Positions 1-7,230 are shown, counted from the first letter of the stretch. The stretch: DNA of 14,346 bases from IMCC26077 sp964418325 (GCA_964418325.1 CAYQLC010000029.1:1-14346); one strand, 5' to 3'. The notes: generated by a model from the sequence alone, not told the origin. A program made the numbers and translations.

Positions 1-55
1 GGTTTCCCTTGCCGGTTTTCAAGACCGGTGCACTCGGCCGCTATGCGAGCCCTCC
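1..55 (-). tRNA. tRNA-Ser(TGA), 5' part, cut by window edge
   Basis: Read on the minus strand from 55 to 1. The acceptor 5' strand is GGAGGGC. A D-arm follows with a GCA/TGC stem and the loop TAGCGGCCGAG. The anticodon stem is CCGGT/ACCGG around the loop CTTGAAA, giving anticodon TGA, which reads UCA serine codons. The start of the long class II variable arm is visible. The T-arm and the acceptor 3' strand lie outside the window. The gene follows the SDR gene by 42 nt and has its own candidate -10. Confidence 0.9.
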
Positions 56-62
56 ACCTCAA

Positions 63-68
63 AATCTA
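63..68 (-). promoter_or_regulatory. Candidate -10 element for tRNA-Ser
   Basis: The minus strand reads TAGATT (TANNNT), followed by exactly seven bases before the mature tRNA 5' end at 55. A weak TTGGCT lies 19 nt upstream as a possible -35. This would start transcription at or next to the mature 5' end. It is a pattern match only. Confidence 0.35.
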
Positions 69-97
69 CCGGATGAGGCTGGGGGCGAGCCAATTAC

Positions 98-874
98 TTA
101 CTGAAAAGCCCAGCCACCATCACAGAGAATCGACTGGCCAGTGATAAACGAGGCATCGGAACTGACTAAGAATGAGACGAGATTAGCGATATCTACAGGC
201 ATACCTAATCGTTTCAGAGATTGTGAATCTAAAATCATTTTATGTAGCGCCGCGACGTCACCATACGCAGCTTGATCAGGAGTGGTGATTGCACCAGGCA
301 AGATTGCATTGACCCTGATTTCGGATGGACCCAATTCGCGAGCAAGCACGCGCCCGAATCCAATAAGAGCCGCTTTTGCGGCGGTGTAGTGACTGTTTCC
401 TTCCATACCGATGGAAACTCGAATCGATGAAATATTAATGATGCTCCGGTAGCTACCGGGAACGCTGTACTTATCAAATGCTTTGCAGCAGAGGAAGACA
501 CCCTTCAAATTTGTATCACTGACTTCATCCCAAGCGTTTTCATCAATTTCACGAAAGGTGATTGCAGAGGCAACTGACGTAGCGGCATTATTAACGAGAA
601 CGCTTGGCGCACCTAAATCTGCAGTGACTGCACGAAACATTTCCTCTATTTGTTCTGCCTTTGAGACGTCACATTGATAAATCTCGGCTTTACCGCCCGA
701 TTTCACAATTAATTCTTTGACTCCTCGAGCATCTGATTCTTCGTTCTTGGAGTAATAATTAATAGCGACCGGAAAACCGTCGGCCGCTAATCGAATAGCG
801 ATTGCTTCACCAATATTTCGAGAGGCGCCAGTGATGACTGCGCTACCAGGATTCATATCCATACTCTCTGACAT
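98..874 (-). CDS. SDR-family NAD(P)-dependent oxidoreductase, FabG-like
   Basis: A 258-residue classical short-chain dehydrogenase/reductase, close to the usual 250 residues. The Rossmann cofactor loop TGASRNIG is at residues 15-22. NNAA (95-98) stands in for the usual NNAG. The catalytic tetrad is N122, S150, Y163 and K167, with YTAAK at 163-167. The PG turn is at 193-194, and the C-terminal TGQSILCDGG is typical of FabG-like members. The first ATG directly follows the stop of the upstream HAD gene (TAA then ATG). Met5 or Met7, preceded by an AGAGAG stretch, are alternative starts. It is last in the pheA-serS-HAD run. The substrate cannot be read from sequence. A housekeeping FabG is possible but not shown. 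Confidence 0.88.
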   Translation of the reverse strand: MSESMDMNPGSAVITGASRNIGEAIAIRLAADGFPVAINYYSKNEESDARGVKELIVKSGGKAEIYQCDVSKAEQIEEMFRAVTADLGAPSVLVNNAATSVASAITFREIDENAWDEVSDTNLKGVFLCCKAFDKYSVPGSYRSIINISSIRVSIGMEGNSHYTAAKAALIGFGRVLARELGPSEIRVNAILPGAITTPDQAAYGDVAALHKMILDSQSLKRLGMPVDIANLVSFLVSSDASFITGQSILCDGGWAFQ

Positions 875-1696
875 TTATTCCGGGAGCGCAAGGAGCTCCT
901 CAATTATCTGGGCTACGCCATCGTCGTTACATTCTGGAGCAATTCCCGTTGCTACCGCATGGGTGGATGGGTGGCCGGTTTTCATTGCGAATGAACGCCC
1001 AGACCAGGCGAGCATTGAGAGATCATTGGGGTTATCACCAAAAGTCACTGCTTCTTCGGAAGAGATACCTAACTTCGCCGCAACTACAGCAAGTGTGCTT
1101 CCCTTGCTGACACCATGCGCAGAGATTTCCAGCAAGGACTCATGTGGATTTGAGTGAGTAACCGTCAGGAACTCACCAACTGAAGCATCGGCTAATGCAA
1201 GCATCTCATCCGCACTAACCTCGTCCCCTTGGCTACGTACGAGGAATTTAATAGCAGGCTGGCTTAAGTGTTCTTCAATGAGTGAGACCCCTCGGTCATC
1301 TTGACCCTTATCCCAACGTGGGTTGTACCGCTGCTCTCGATGGAAACCTTCAAAATTCTCTACGGCAAAGGTGGCGCCGGGAATTACTTTCCGCAGAAGC
1401 TGAGCCCCTTTGAGAAGCGCACCGGGTTCAATCAGCCAGGCATCTAAAATAATCTGAGCTTGGAAGTCGTAGAGCAGAGCGCCGTTACCGCAGATAGCTT
1501 GTCCAAAATGGAAATTCTCTCGCACTTCAACCATCCATCGTGGTGGTCTTCCTGTCACAAAATAAATTTCGATACCCATCTCATGCGCTGTAGTAAACGC
1601 TTCAATAGTTCGTCGTGAAATTGGCCGATCAAAAGGAACTATCGTCCCATCGAGATCAGTGGCAATTAATTTTGGTCGCTTCAATCCGACGATCAC
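875..1696 (-). CDS. Cof-type HAD-IIB family hydrolase
   Basis: A 273-residue haloacid-dehalogenase-like phosphatase of the Cof/IIB type. Motif I is DLDGT (residues 14-18), with D14 the expected nucleophile and D16 the acid/base. Motif II is VTGRP (47-51, Thr48). The conserved lysine of motif III is K198. Motif IV is GDNPND (220-225), which holds the Mg-binding acids. The region between motifs II and III (about 85-185) is the IIB cap. The start is GTG and overlaps the serS stop by 4 nt (GTGA), which implies translational coupling. From memory, HAD phosphatases of this kind occur near serS in other Actinobacteria. The substrate is probably a sugar phosphate or similar small phosphate, which is inference from the family. 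Confidence 0.9.
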   Translation of the reverse strand: MIVGLKRPKLIATDLDGTIVPFDRPISRRTIEAFTTAHEMGIEIYFVTGRPPRWMVEVRENFHFGQAICGNGALLYDFQAQIILDAWLIEPGALLKGAQLLRKVIPGATFAVENFEGFHREQRYNPRWDKGQDDRGVSLIEEHLSQPAIKFLVRSQGDEVSADEMLALADASVGEFLTVTHSNPHESLLEISAHGVSKGSTLAVVAAKLGISSEEAVTFGDNPNDLSMLAWSGRSFAMKTGHPSTHAVATGIAPECNDDGVAQIIEELLALPE

Positions 1697-2952
1697 ACCG
1701 GTTCGAATCGAGATTTACCCAGATATGGGATGAGCGCCTTCGGAATATTCACTGAACCATCCTCTTGTTGATGGTTTTCCAGGATAGCAACGATGATGCG
1801 TGGAATTGCACAGAGAGTTCCATTAAGCGTCGCTACCGGCCGGGTACCGGTTTCCTCTTTATATCGAATATTCAAACGCCTACTTTGGAACTCAGTGCAA
1901 TTAGATGTGCTCGTCACTTCACGATATGCATTTTGGGTTGGGATCCACGCTTCACAATCGAATTTACGAACCGCGCTCGCTCCCAAATCACCAGTTGCCA
2001 CATCGATGACTCGATATGGAATCTCTAGGGCGTTGAGAAATTCTTTCTCCCACGACAAAAGACGCTCGTGTTCTGCTGCAGCATCTTCTGGGGCACAGAA
2101 CGAAAACATCTCTACCTTGTCGAATTGATGTACTCGAATTATTCCTCGCGTATCTTTTCCGTAAGTTCCTGCCTCTCTCCGGAAGCAAGAGGAGAAACCG
2201 GCGTAACGAAGTGGAAACTTCTCACTATCAAGAATCTCATCCATGTGATACGCAGCGAGTGGCACTTCACTCGTTCCTACAAGATAGAAATCATCTTGTT
2301 CAAGATGGAAGACATTCTCTGCCGCTTGGCCGAGAAATCCAGTTCCCTCCATCGCATGAGGTTTAACAAGAACTGGCGGGACTACTGGAATAAATCCAGC
2401 CGCAACTGCCTTTGCCATCGCAAGATTAATAAGTGCAAACTCAAGGAGCGCACCATTACCGGTCAGATAGTAAAAACGAGATCCAGAGACTTTTGCCCCT
2501 CGCTCTGTATCAATCGCCCCCAAAATCTTCCCCAATTCCACATGATCTTTTGGTGGAAAAGAGAAGGTTGGCGGCTTGCCAATCTCCTCTAGAACGACAA
2601 AATCTTCCTCGCCACCGATGGGCGCACGAGTATCAGCGATATTTGCTAATTCGCCCAAGACTTTATCGGCATGCGCTTCAGCTTCGGCTCGAAGAGCATC
2701 CGCCTCTTTGACCGCTACCGCCAAATCCTTAGCTTTAGCCAGAAGTCCACTTTTTTCATCACCTTTTGCGCCGCCAATGCTTTTAGATAAAGCATTCTGC
2801 TCGGATCGAACTTTTTCGAATTCAACAATGGCATTTCGGCGTTGCTGATCAGCAGCCAGTGCCGCATCAACAATTTCAACGCTCGCACCACGCGCCCGTT
2901 GTGATTGGCGCACTAGATCAGGATTCTCGCGGAGTATCTTGAGATCAATCAT
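1693..2952 (-). CDS. serS: Seryl-tRNA synthetase
   Basis: Class II synthetase (419 residues) that charges tRNA-Ser with serine via seryl-adenylate. Residues 1-110 form the N-terminal antiparallel coiled-coil arm, rich in charged residues and Ala/Leu, which grips the long variable arm of tRNA-Ser. Motif 1 lies at about 170-197. TSEV (227-230) contacts serine. Motif 2 contains FRRE (257-260) followed by AGTYGKDTRG and RVHQF. Motif 3 runs from NGTL (377-380) to the ATP-binding R385. NGTL in place of NGSGLA resembles the actinobacterial form. The ATG follows the pheA stop TAG with no gap (TAGATG). It overlaps the HAD gene by 4 nt. A tRNA-Ser gene lies downstream in the same orientation. Confidence 0.97.
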   Translation of the reverse strand: MIDLKILRENPDLVRQSQRARGASVEIVDAALAADQQRRNAIVEFEKVRSEQNALSKSIGGAKGDEKSGLLAKAKDLAVAVKEADALRAEAEAHADKVLGELANIADTRAPIGGEEDFVVLEEIGKPPTFSFPPKDHVELGKILGAIDTERGAKVSGSRFYYLTGNGALLEFALINLAMAKAVAAGFIPVVPPVLVKPHAMEGTGFLGQAAENVFHLEQDDFYLVGTSEVPLAAYHMDEILDSEKFPLRYAGFSSCFRREAGTYGKDTRGIIRVHQFDKVEMFSFCAPEDAAAEHERLLSWEKEFLNALEIPYRVIDVATGDLGASAVRKFDCEAWIPTQNAYREVTSTSNCTEFQSRRLNIRYKEETGTRPVATLNGTLCAIPRIIVAILENHQQEDGSVNIPKALIPYLGKSRFEPV

Positions 2953-3873
2953 CTATGCCTGCTCGCCATTTCGTACTGCACTTAACCACTTCTCTGCCGA
3001 TTTGAATGCTGAATCAGTCATACCTTTTGTTGAGGTTGGCGCGACTTTATCTGCTCTTGGGTATGAACCGAGAAAACGAACTTCGGCACAGATACGATGA
3101 AGAGCCTTTAACGTATCTCCTACGCGTTCTTCTGAAATATGTCCCTCTGCATCGACAATGAAGTGATACTGACCGAGTTCACTCCCTGTTGGTCGAGATT
3201 GAATAAAGGTGAGATTCACCCCTCGCACCGCGAACTCTGTCAAAATTTCTAACAAAGCACCGGAGTGATCTGCTGCAATGAATATAGCTAACGATGTCCG
3301 ATCGTGTCCGGTGAGAGCTGGGATCTTGCCTAACTTCGAAATCACAACGAACCGAGTCACTGCACCTTCGCGATCACCGATATTTTTCTCAATTACCTCA
3401 AGCCCATAATGTTTTGCTGCAACTTCAGCAGCAATGGCAGCATCAGCGTCACCCTTTGCCACACTTTCAGCGCCTGCGGCAGTGGAGTTTGTCAGAACAA
3501 CCTCAGCATGCGGCAAGTATTTAGCGATGTACTCCCGACACTGCGCTTCCGCATGAGGATGGGTTGCCAGGCGCTTTATATCTTTGATGCCCTTACCTGA
3601 CTGAACCATCAGAGCAAAAGTAACTTGAAGAACTTGTTCACCAATAATCATCAATGGTTCACCTACAGCTAACTCATCGAGTGTGCGGGCGACTACACCT
3701 TCAACTGAATTCTCAATTGGCACCAGCGCGAAGTCGGCTGTTCCTTTGCGGACAGACTCAAGCGCTGCTGTGACATTTGCTGCAGGTTCTGCGCTATCAC
3801 CGGTTTTCAGAAGTGGCGCCAAAGCAGCCTCGGAGAAGGTGCCAGCTGGGCCGAGATAGGTATAGCGGGACAT
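2953..3873 (-). CDS. pheA: Prephenate dehydratase
   Basis: A 306-residue monofunctional prephenate dehydratase, which converts prephenate to phenylpyruvate in phenylalanine synthesis. The catalytic periplasmic-binding-protein-like domain spans about residues 3-180. It includes GPAGTFSE (8-15), PIENS (52-56) and the catalytic TRF motif (173-175). A regulatory ACT domain follows (about 193-270) with GALLEIL (205-211). The allosteric ESRP motif reads QSRP (225-228). I start at the ATG of MSRYTYLGP. A longer reading back to a TTG at 3936 adds 21 residues unlike the family and runs into the divergent phosphatase gene. A TANNNT element exactly 7 nt before this ATG supports the start and suggests leaderless transcription. 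First gene of the pheA-serS-HAD-SDR run. Confidence 0.95.
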   Translation of the reverse strand: MSRYTYLGPAGTFSEAALAPLLKTGDSAEPAANVTAALESVRKGTADFALVPIENSVEGVVARTLDELAVGEPLMIIGEQVLQVTFALMVQSGKGIKDIKRLATHPHAEAQCREYIAKYLPHAEVVLTNSTAAGAESVAKGDADAAIAAEVAAKHYGLEVIEKNIGDREGAVTRFVVISKLGKIPALTGHDRTSLAIFIAADHSGALLEILTEFAVRGVNLTFIQSRPTGSELGQYHFIVDAEGHISEERVGDTLKALHRICAEVRFLGSYPRADKVAPTSTKGMTDSAFKSAEKWLSAVRNGEQA

Positions 3874-3880
3874 ATAGAAA

Positions 3881-3886
3881 ACTCTA
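3881..3886 (-). promoter_or_regulatory. Candidate -10 for leaderless pheA operon
   Basis: The minus strand reads TAGAGT, then seven bases, then the pheA ATG. No Shine-Dalgarno-like sequence stands before this ATG. TANNNT followed by 6-8 nt and the start codon is the usual layout of leaderless actinobacterial genes. Confidence 0.5.
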
Positions 3887-3907
3887 CGCGATAAGAGCGC
3901 GCTCAGG

Positions 3908-3921
3908 GGGCTTGAGAGCCC
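3908..3921 (+). promoter_or_regulatory. Small hairpin before pstP
   Basis: GGGCT-TGAG-AGCCC is a perfect 5-bp inverted repeat with a 4-nt loop, ending 7 nt before the ATG at 3929. If transcription starts upstream, the hairpin could mask the weak ribosome site. If pstP is leaderless, it is not in the transcript. Confidence 0.3.
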
Positions 3922-3924
3922 AGG

Positions 3925-3930
3925 TAGCAT
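3925..3930 (+). promoter_or_regulatory. Candidate -10 for pstP-pknB (supports GTG start at 3938)
   Basis: TAGCAT is followed by seven bases and an in-frame GTG at 3938. This is the same TANNNT-N7-start layout as pheA and crgA. It overlaps the upstream ATG at 3929, so if it is the true -10, translation must start at the GTG. Confidence 0.35.
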
Positions 3931-4711
3931 GGCCAACGTGAGCCAGTATTTTCAGAGCGTTGCGCTCTCCGATGTTGGCTTACATCGGACCGAAAACGAA
4001 GATTCTGGATGGGCCGGTACAAAGGTCCTTGCTGTTGCCGATGGATTAGGTGGCCACGCCGGAGGTGAGATTGCCTCATCGCTTGCAATCAAAAAAATCT
4101 CTCAATTGGAAAAGATTCCGCTGAATCAACGAAATGCAGAGACTACGGTAGTGGAAACTTTTCTAGAGATTAACAATGCTCTTGCGCTTGAAATGAAAAG
4201 TAAAGGCGAATTACGCGGGATGGGAACTACGCTCACCACAATCATCATTGGCAAAGAGCAATCATTTCTCGCTCATCTTGGCGATTCCCGAGCATATTTG
4301 ATTCGCGATGGAAAAATTACACAACTGACAAAAGACCATACGGTCGTGCAAGAACTTCTTGATCAAGGTCGAATCTCGGCTGACGAGATAGATGGTCATC
4401 CTCAGCGCTCCTTTATCACCAAAGCACTGATGGGCGCCGCACAACACGAACGACCAGATTTCCTCGAGTTAGAGCTCGTCGAAGGTGATCACCTACTTCT
4501 ATGTTCTGATGGGCTAGCGGGCGTAGTTGATGAGGCGAAGATGCGAAAAGCCATCGAATCACATGGCGTCAGTGAGAGTGCTATCAGCGAACTCAAAGGA
4601 TTGGCATATAAAAAAGGTGCGCCGGATAACCTAACCATTATTGTTGCCACTGTTTCCTCACAAAAAAAACCACATCCTGGGTTTATTGGTGCAGCGCAAG
4701 GCGGTGAATAG
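3929..4711 (+). CDS. pstP: PP2C-family Ser/Thr protein phosphatase (PstP-like)
   Basis: A 260-residue metal-dependent protein phosphatase expected to reverse phosphorylation by the adjacent PASTA kinase. PP2C motifs occur in order: SDVGLHRTENEDS (14-26, metal ligand D25), ADGLGGHAGGE (37-47, metal ligand D38), GMGTT (97-101), HLGDSRAYL (116-124), CSDGL (192-196, D194) and PDN (232-234, D233). The Mycobacterium PstP has a membrane segment and an extracellular part. This protein ends about 20 residues after the catalytic domain with no hydrophobic segment, so it should be cytosolic. Start choice is open: ATG 3929 has only a weak AGG upstream, while GTG 3938 has a well-placed -10 and would give 257 residues. 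It overlaps pknB by 1 nt (TAGTG), which suggests coupled translation. Confidence 0.93.
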   Translation: MANVSQYFQSVALSDVGLHRTENEDSGWAGTKVLAVADGLGGHAGGEIASSLAIKKISQLEKIPLNQRNAETTVVETFLEINNALALEMKSKGELRGMGTTLTTIIIGKEQSFLAHLGDSRAYLIRDGKITQLTKDHTVVQELLDQGRISADEIDGHPQRSFITKALMGAAQHERPDFLELELVEGDHLLLCSDGLAGVVDEAKMRKAIESHGVSESAISELKGLAYKKGAPDNLTIIVATVSSQKKPHPGFIGAAQGGE

Positions 4712-6297
4712 TGACTCGATTACTCGCTAACCGCTATGAAGTTGGTGACCTCATTGGTGCTGGCGGAATGGCCGATGTTTTCCAGGGGCGTGACACCAGA
4801 TTATCCAGGCCCGTTGCAATAAAGATTCTTCGAAGTGATCTTGCGCGCGATCCCGCATTTCTCTCCCGCTTTAGACGTGAGGCGCAAGCTGCAGCTGGAT
4901 TGAATCATCCCGCAATTGTCTCGGTGTATGACACTGGTGAAGAGGTAACTGAAAGTGGTGTGCTGCCATACATTGTGATGGAGCAGGTCAATGGCAAGAC
5001 AATTCGCGAAGTCATTCGAAGTGGTGAAAGGCTCCCCTTTAGTAGAGCTATTGCGGTCACGCGGGGTATTTTGGAAGCACTCGAATACTCCCATCGAAAT
5101 GGGATTGTTCACCGCGATATCAAGCCAGCTAACGTCATGCTCACAACAGGTGGCGATGTGAAAGTTATGGACTTTGGAATCGCTCGTGCGTTAGATGATG
5201 CCAGCGCAACAGTCACTCATGCGTGGACCGTTGTTGGTACTGCCAATTATCTCTCTCCGGAGCAAGCCCGAGGTGAAGTTGCTGACTCGCGAAGTGATAT
5301 CTACTCAGTTGGATGTCTGCTCTACGAGTTGTTAACTGGTCGACCTCCTTTTCTTGGTGACACGCCAGTTGCTATCGCCTATCAACATGTATCTGCTGAG
5401 TTCACCCCCGTATCTGAATTAAATGAGGAGCTTCCCGTTGGAGTAGATAACGTCATCTCTGGAGCGCTCTCAAAAGACCCACTTGCCCGCTATCAAAGCG
5501 CTAGTGAGATGCTTGAAGATATCAATAGATTAGATCGTGGCGAAGAGGTACAGAAAAAAATCGCACATCCGAAACGTAAAAAACTAATCATCGCTGCAAT
5601 AGTTGCTGCGGTAGTTCTCATCTCTTCTGGCGCGTATCTCATCTCGCGAATACCAGCTCCGATCACGCTAGTAACGTTGGCTGACGTATCAGGGCTTACT
5701 GAAATGCAAGCAAGAGAAACTTTGACTGGTTTCACCATTGTGGTTGAACGGGCTCCAGATCCACGAGTTCCCGCAGATCGCGTCGCCTCACAGACCCCTA
5801 TTGCTGGTACCAAAGTGGAGCCTGGCAGCCAGATTCAAATAATCCTCTCCGATGGTCCCGGTAAAACATCCGTTCCGACATCATTACTAGGTAAAACTCT
5901 CGATGAAGCAAAACTCTTGCTTGATGGGGCGGGGCTAATTCTCTCCAAAACGAATGCTGTGGAATCAAGTGAGGCGCCCGGCACAATTGTCGCAGTCATC
6001 CCCGAGCCTGGTTCCACAGTTGCAGCGGGAAGTGGTGTAGTTCTTAACATCGCTAGCGGCAAGGTTTTTGTTCCGGATGTCTTGGGTGTATCAAGAATCC
6101 AAGCAACAACAATCTTAATTCAGGCAGGATTTGTGCCTAATGTGATCGAGACGCAAGATGCAGAGCAACCAAGTGGAGTGGTACTAGCACAAGCTCCTGC
6201 TGCAGATGAATCTGCGAAAATTGGATCATCGGTAACAATCACCGTTAATACTTATAAAGGTGAGCCCACTGCTTCACCAAGTCCGAATGCTAGTTAA
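4711..6297 (+). CDS. pknB: PASTA-domain Ser/Thr protein kinase (PknB-like)
   Basis: A 528-residue membrane kinase starting with GTG. The N-terminal Hanks-type kinase domain (about 9-272) has glycine loop GAGGMA (16-21), ATP-lysine K38 in VAIK, catalytic HRD (134-136) with KPAN, DFG (154-156), and SPEQ (182-185) ending the activation segment. A basic stretch (PKRKK, 287-291) precedes one membrane helix (about 292-312). Three extracellular PASTA repeats follow (about 318-383, 385-450, 451-515), then a Pro/Ser tail. PASTA domains of this family bind muropeptide or lipid II and couple wall state to growth control. Mycobacterium PknB has four PASTA repeats, so this one is shorter. Its stop overlaps the convergent pabA stop in the shared TTAA. 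Confidence 0.96.
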   Translation: MTRLLANRYEVGDLIGAGGMADVFQGRDTRLSRPVAIKILRSDLARDPAFLSRFRREAQAAAGLNHPAIVSVYDTGEEVTESGVLPYIVMEQVNGKTIREVIRSGERLPFSRAIAVTRGILEALEYSHRNGIVHRDIKPANVMLTTGGDVKVMDFGIARALDDASATVTHAWTVVGTANYLSPEQARGEVADSRSDIYSVGCLLYELLTGRPPFLGDTPVAIAYQHVSAEFTPVSELNEELPVGVDNVISGALSKDPLARYQSASEMLEDINRLDRGEEVQKKIAHPKRKKLIIAAIVAAVVLISSGAYLISRIPAPITLVTLADVSGLTEMQARETLTGFTIVVERAPDPRVPADRVASQTPIAGTKVEPGSQIQIILSDGPGKTSVPTSLLGKTLDEAKLLLDGAGLILSKTNAVESSEAPGTIVAVIPEPGSTVAAGSGVVLNIASGKVFVPDVLGVSRIQATTILIQAGFVPNVIETQDAEQPSGVVLAQAPAADESAKIGSSVTITVNTYKGEPTASPSPNAS

Positions 6298-6932
6298 GGT
6301 CGACGACCGATAACTGGAGCCAGCCCTTCGGATTTCTTAAGAGCATCTTTATCACCACAAATTTCTAACCAATTCGCAAGGAGATGGTGTCCGCCTTCCG
6401 TTAATACAGATTCAGGATGGAACTGCACACCATGTATAGGTAGCGATTTATGACAAACAGCCATCACCACACCGCTTTCGGTCCACCCCGTGATCTCTAG
6501 ATCCGATTTCGCTTCAATAGATTCGCGCTCAATTGCTAAGGAGTGGTATCGCGTTGCGGTAAAACCATCGCGAAGTCCATGAAGAACACTTTTGTTGTTG
6601 TGATGCACTTGCGAAGTTTTTCCGTGTAATAACTCAGGTGCACGCGAAACGATGCCCCCAAACGCAACACCGATTGCTTGGTGTCCTAAACAAACTCCAA
6701 GAAGTGGAATTCTCTCTTTGGCACAGAATTTAACAAGTTCGATACTGACCCCCGCCTCCTCTGGAATTCCTGGGCCAGGGGAAATCAGCACTCCGTCATA
6801 ATTTCGCGCATCGGTAATGTCCACCTGATCATTGCGAAGTACTGTGCATTGAGCGCCAAGTTGCGCTAGGTATTGGACGAGGTTGAAGACGAACGAGTCA
6901 TAGTTATCAACTACGAGAATCTTGGTCGCCAT
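6294..6932 (-). CDS. pabA: Class I glutamine amidotransferase, anthranilate/aminodeoxychorismate synthase component II
   Basis: A 212-residue glutaminase subunit that releases ammonia from glutamine for the chorismate-using partner, either PabB (folate) or TrpE (tryptophan). NYDSF is at 10-14. The oxyanion region is SPGPG (51-55). The nucleophile C81 lies in GVCLGHQ (79-85), and the catalytic pair H172 and E174 in QFHPES. I start at the ATG of MATKILVVDNYDSF, where the family begins. Twelve residues further upstream would be read from a GTG without family similarity. A weak AGGATAGG lies before this ATG. The position beside pknB matches the gene called trpG in Mycobacterium. No trp gene is adjacent, so a PabA or dual role is more likely than a dedicated TrpG. 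Confidence 0.92.
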   Translation of the reverse strand: MATKILVVDNYDSFVFNLVQYLAQLGAQCTVLRNDQVDITDARNYDGVLISPGPGIPEEAGVSIELVKFCAKERIPLLGVCLGHQAIGVAFGGIVSRAPELLHGKTSQVHHNNKSVLHGLRDGFTATRYHSLAIERESIEAKSDLEITGWTESGVVMAVCHKSLPIHGVQFHPESVLTEGGHHLLANWLEICGDKDALKKSEGLAPVIGRRP

Positions 6933-6955
6933 GTGCCTATCCTGCCTGAGTGGGG

Positions 6956-6961
6956 TAGACT
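6956..6961 (+). promoter_or_regulatory. Candidate -10 for leaderless crgA
   Basis: TAGACT lies exactly 7 nt before the crgA ATG at 6969, with no Shine-Dalgarno-like purine tract between. This predicts transcription starting at the ATG. It also helps fix the crgA start. Confidence 0.5.
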
Positions 6962-6968
6962 TCCTCAC

Positions 6969-7226
6969 ATGCCAAAGTCGCGGATCCGAAAAAAAGAGAA
7001 GAAGTACGTGCCCGATAAGGTGGCAGCTGCTCCTCCCGCACCGACGGAGAGCCCGCGTTGGCTCGCGCCGACGATGCTCACCGCATTCCTCATCGGTTTG
7101 GCCTGGATCGTGGCTTACTACATCTCCCAGACCCGCTACCCCATCCCCAATATCGGAGCCTGGAATATGGCCATCGGCTTTGGGTTAATCGGCATCGGTT
7201 TCGGCCTCGCCACCCGCTGGCGCTAG
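6969..7226 (+). CDS. crgA: Cell division protein CrgA
   Basis: An 85-residue membrane protein of the CrgA/UPF0233 family, which in Actinobacteria joins the divisome and interacts with FtsZ-ring and peptidoglycan-synthesis proteins. The N-terminus MPKSRIRKKEKK is the basic family signature. A Pro/Ala linker follows (about 18-29), then two hydrophobic helices (about 31-53 and 62-82) separated by a short loop with the family-typical NIGAWN. It ends ATRWR. I start at this ATG because the reading frame further upstream lacks family similarity and runs through the divergent pabA start. Codon use is unusual here: all nine isoleucines are ATC, and third positions are strongly G/C. Location between pabA and ppiA matches other Actinobacteria. 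Confidence 0.94.
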   Translation: MPKSRIRKKEKKYVPDKVAAAPPAPTESPRWLAPTMLTAFLIGLAWIVAYYISQTRYPIPNIGAWNMAIGFGLIGIGFGLATRWR

Positions 7227-7230
7227 CCTC

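Noticed and set aside
2068..2592. A 174-residue open frame on the plus strand opposite serS
   Set aside because: It lies wholly within serS, has no recognisable domain and an odd composition. It is a shadow of the antisense gene.
3874..3936. N-terminal extension of pheA by 21 residues
   Set aside because: It begins with TTG inside the divergent pstP gene, has no family similarity and would delete the likely promoter.
6873..6968. N-terminal extension of crgA by 32 residues
   Set aside because: The extension runs antisense through the start of pabA, and the family begins at MPKSR.
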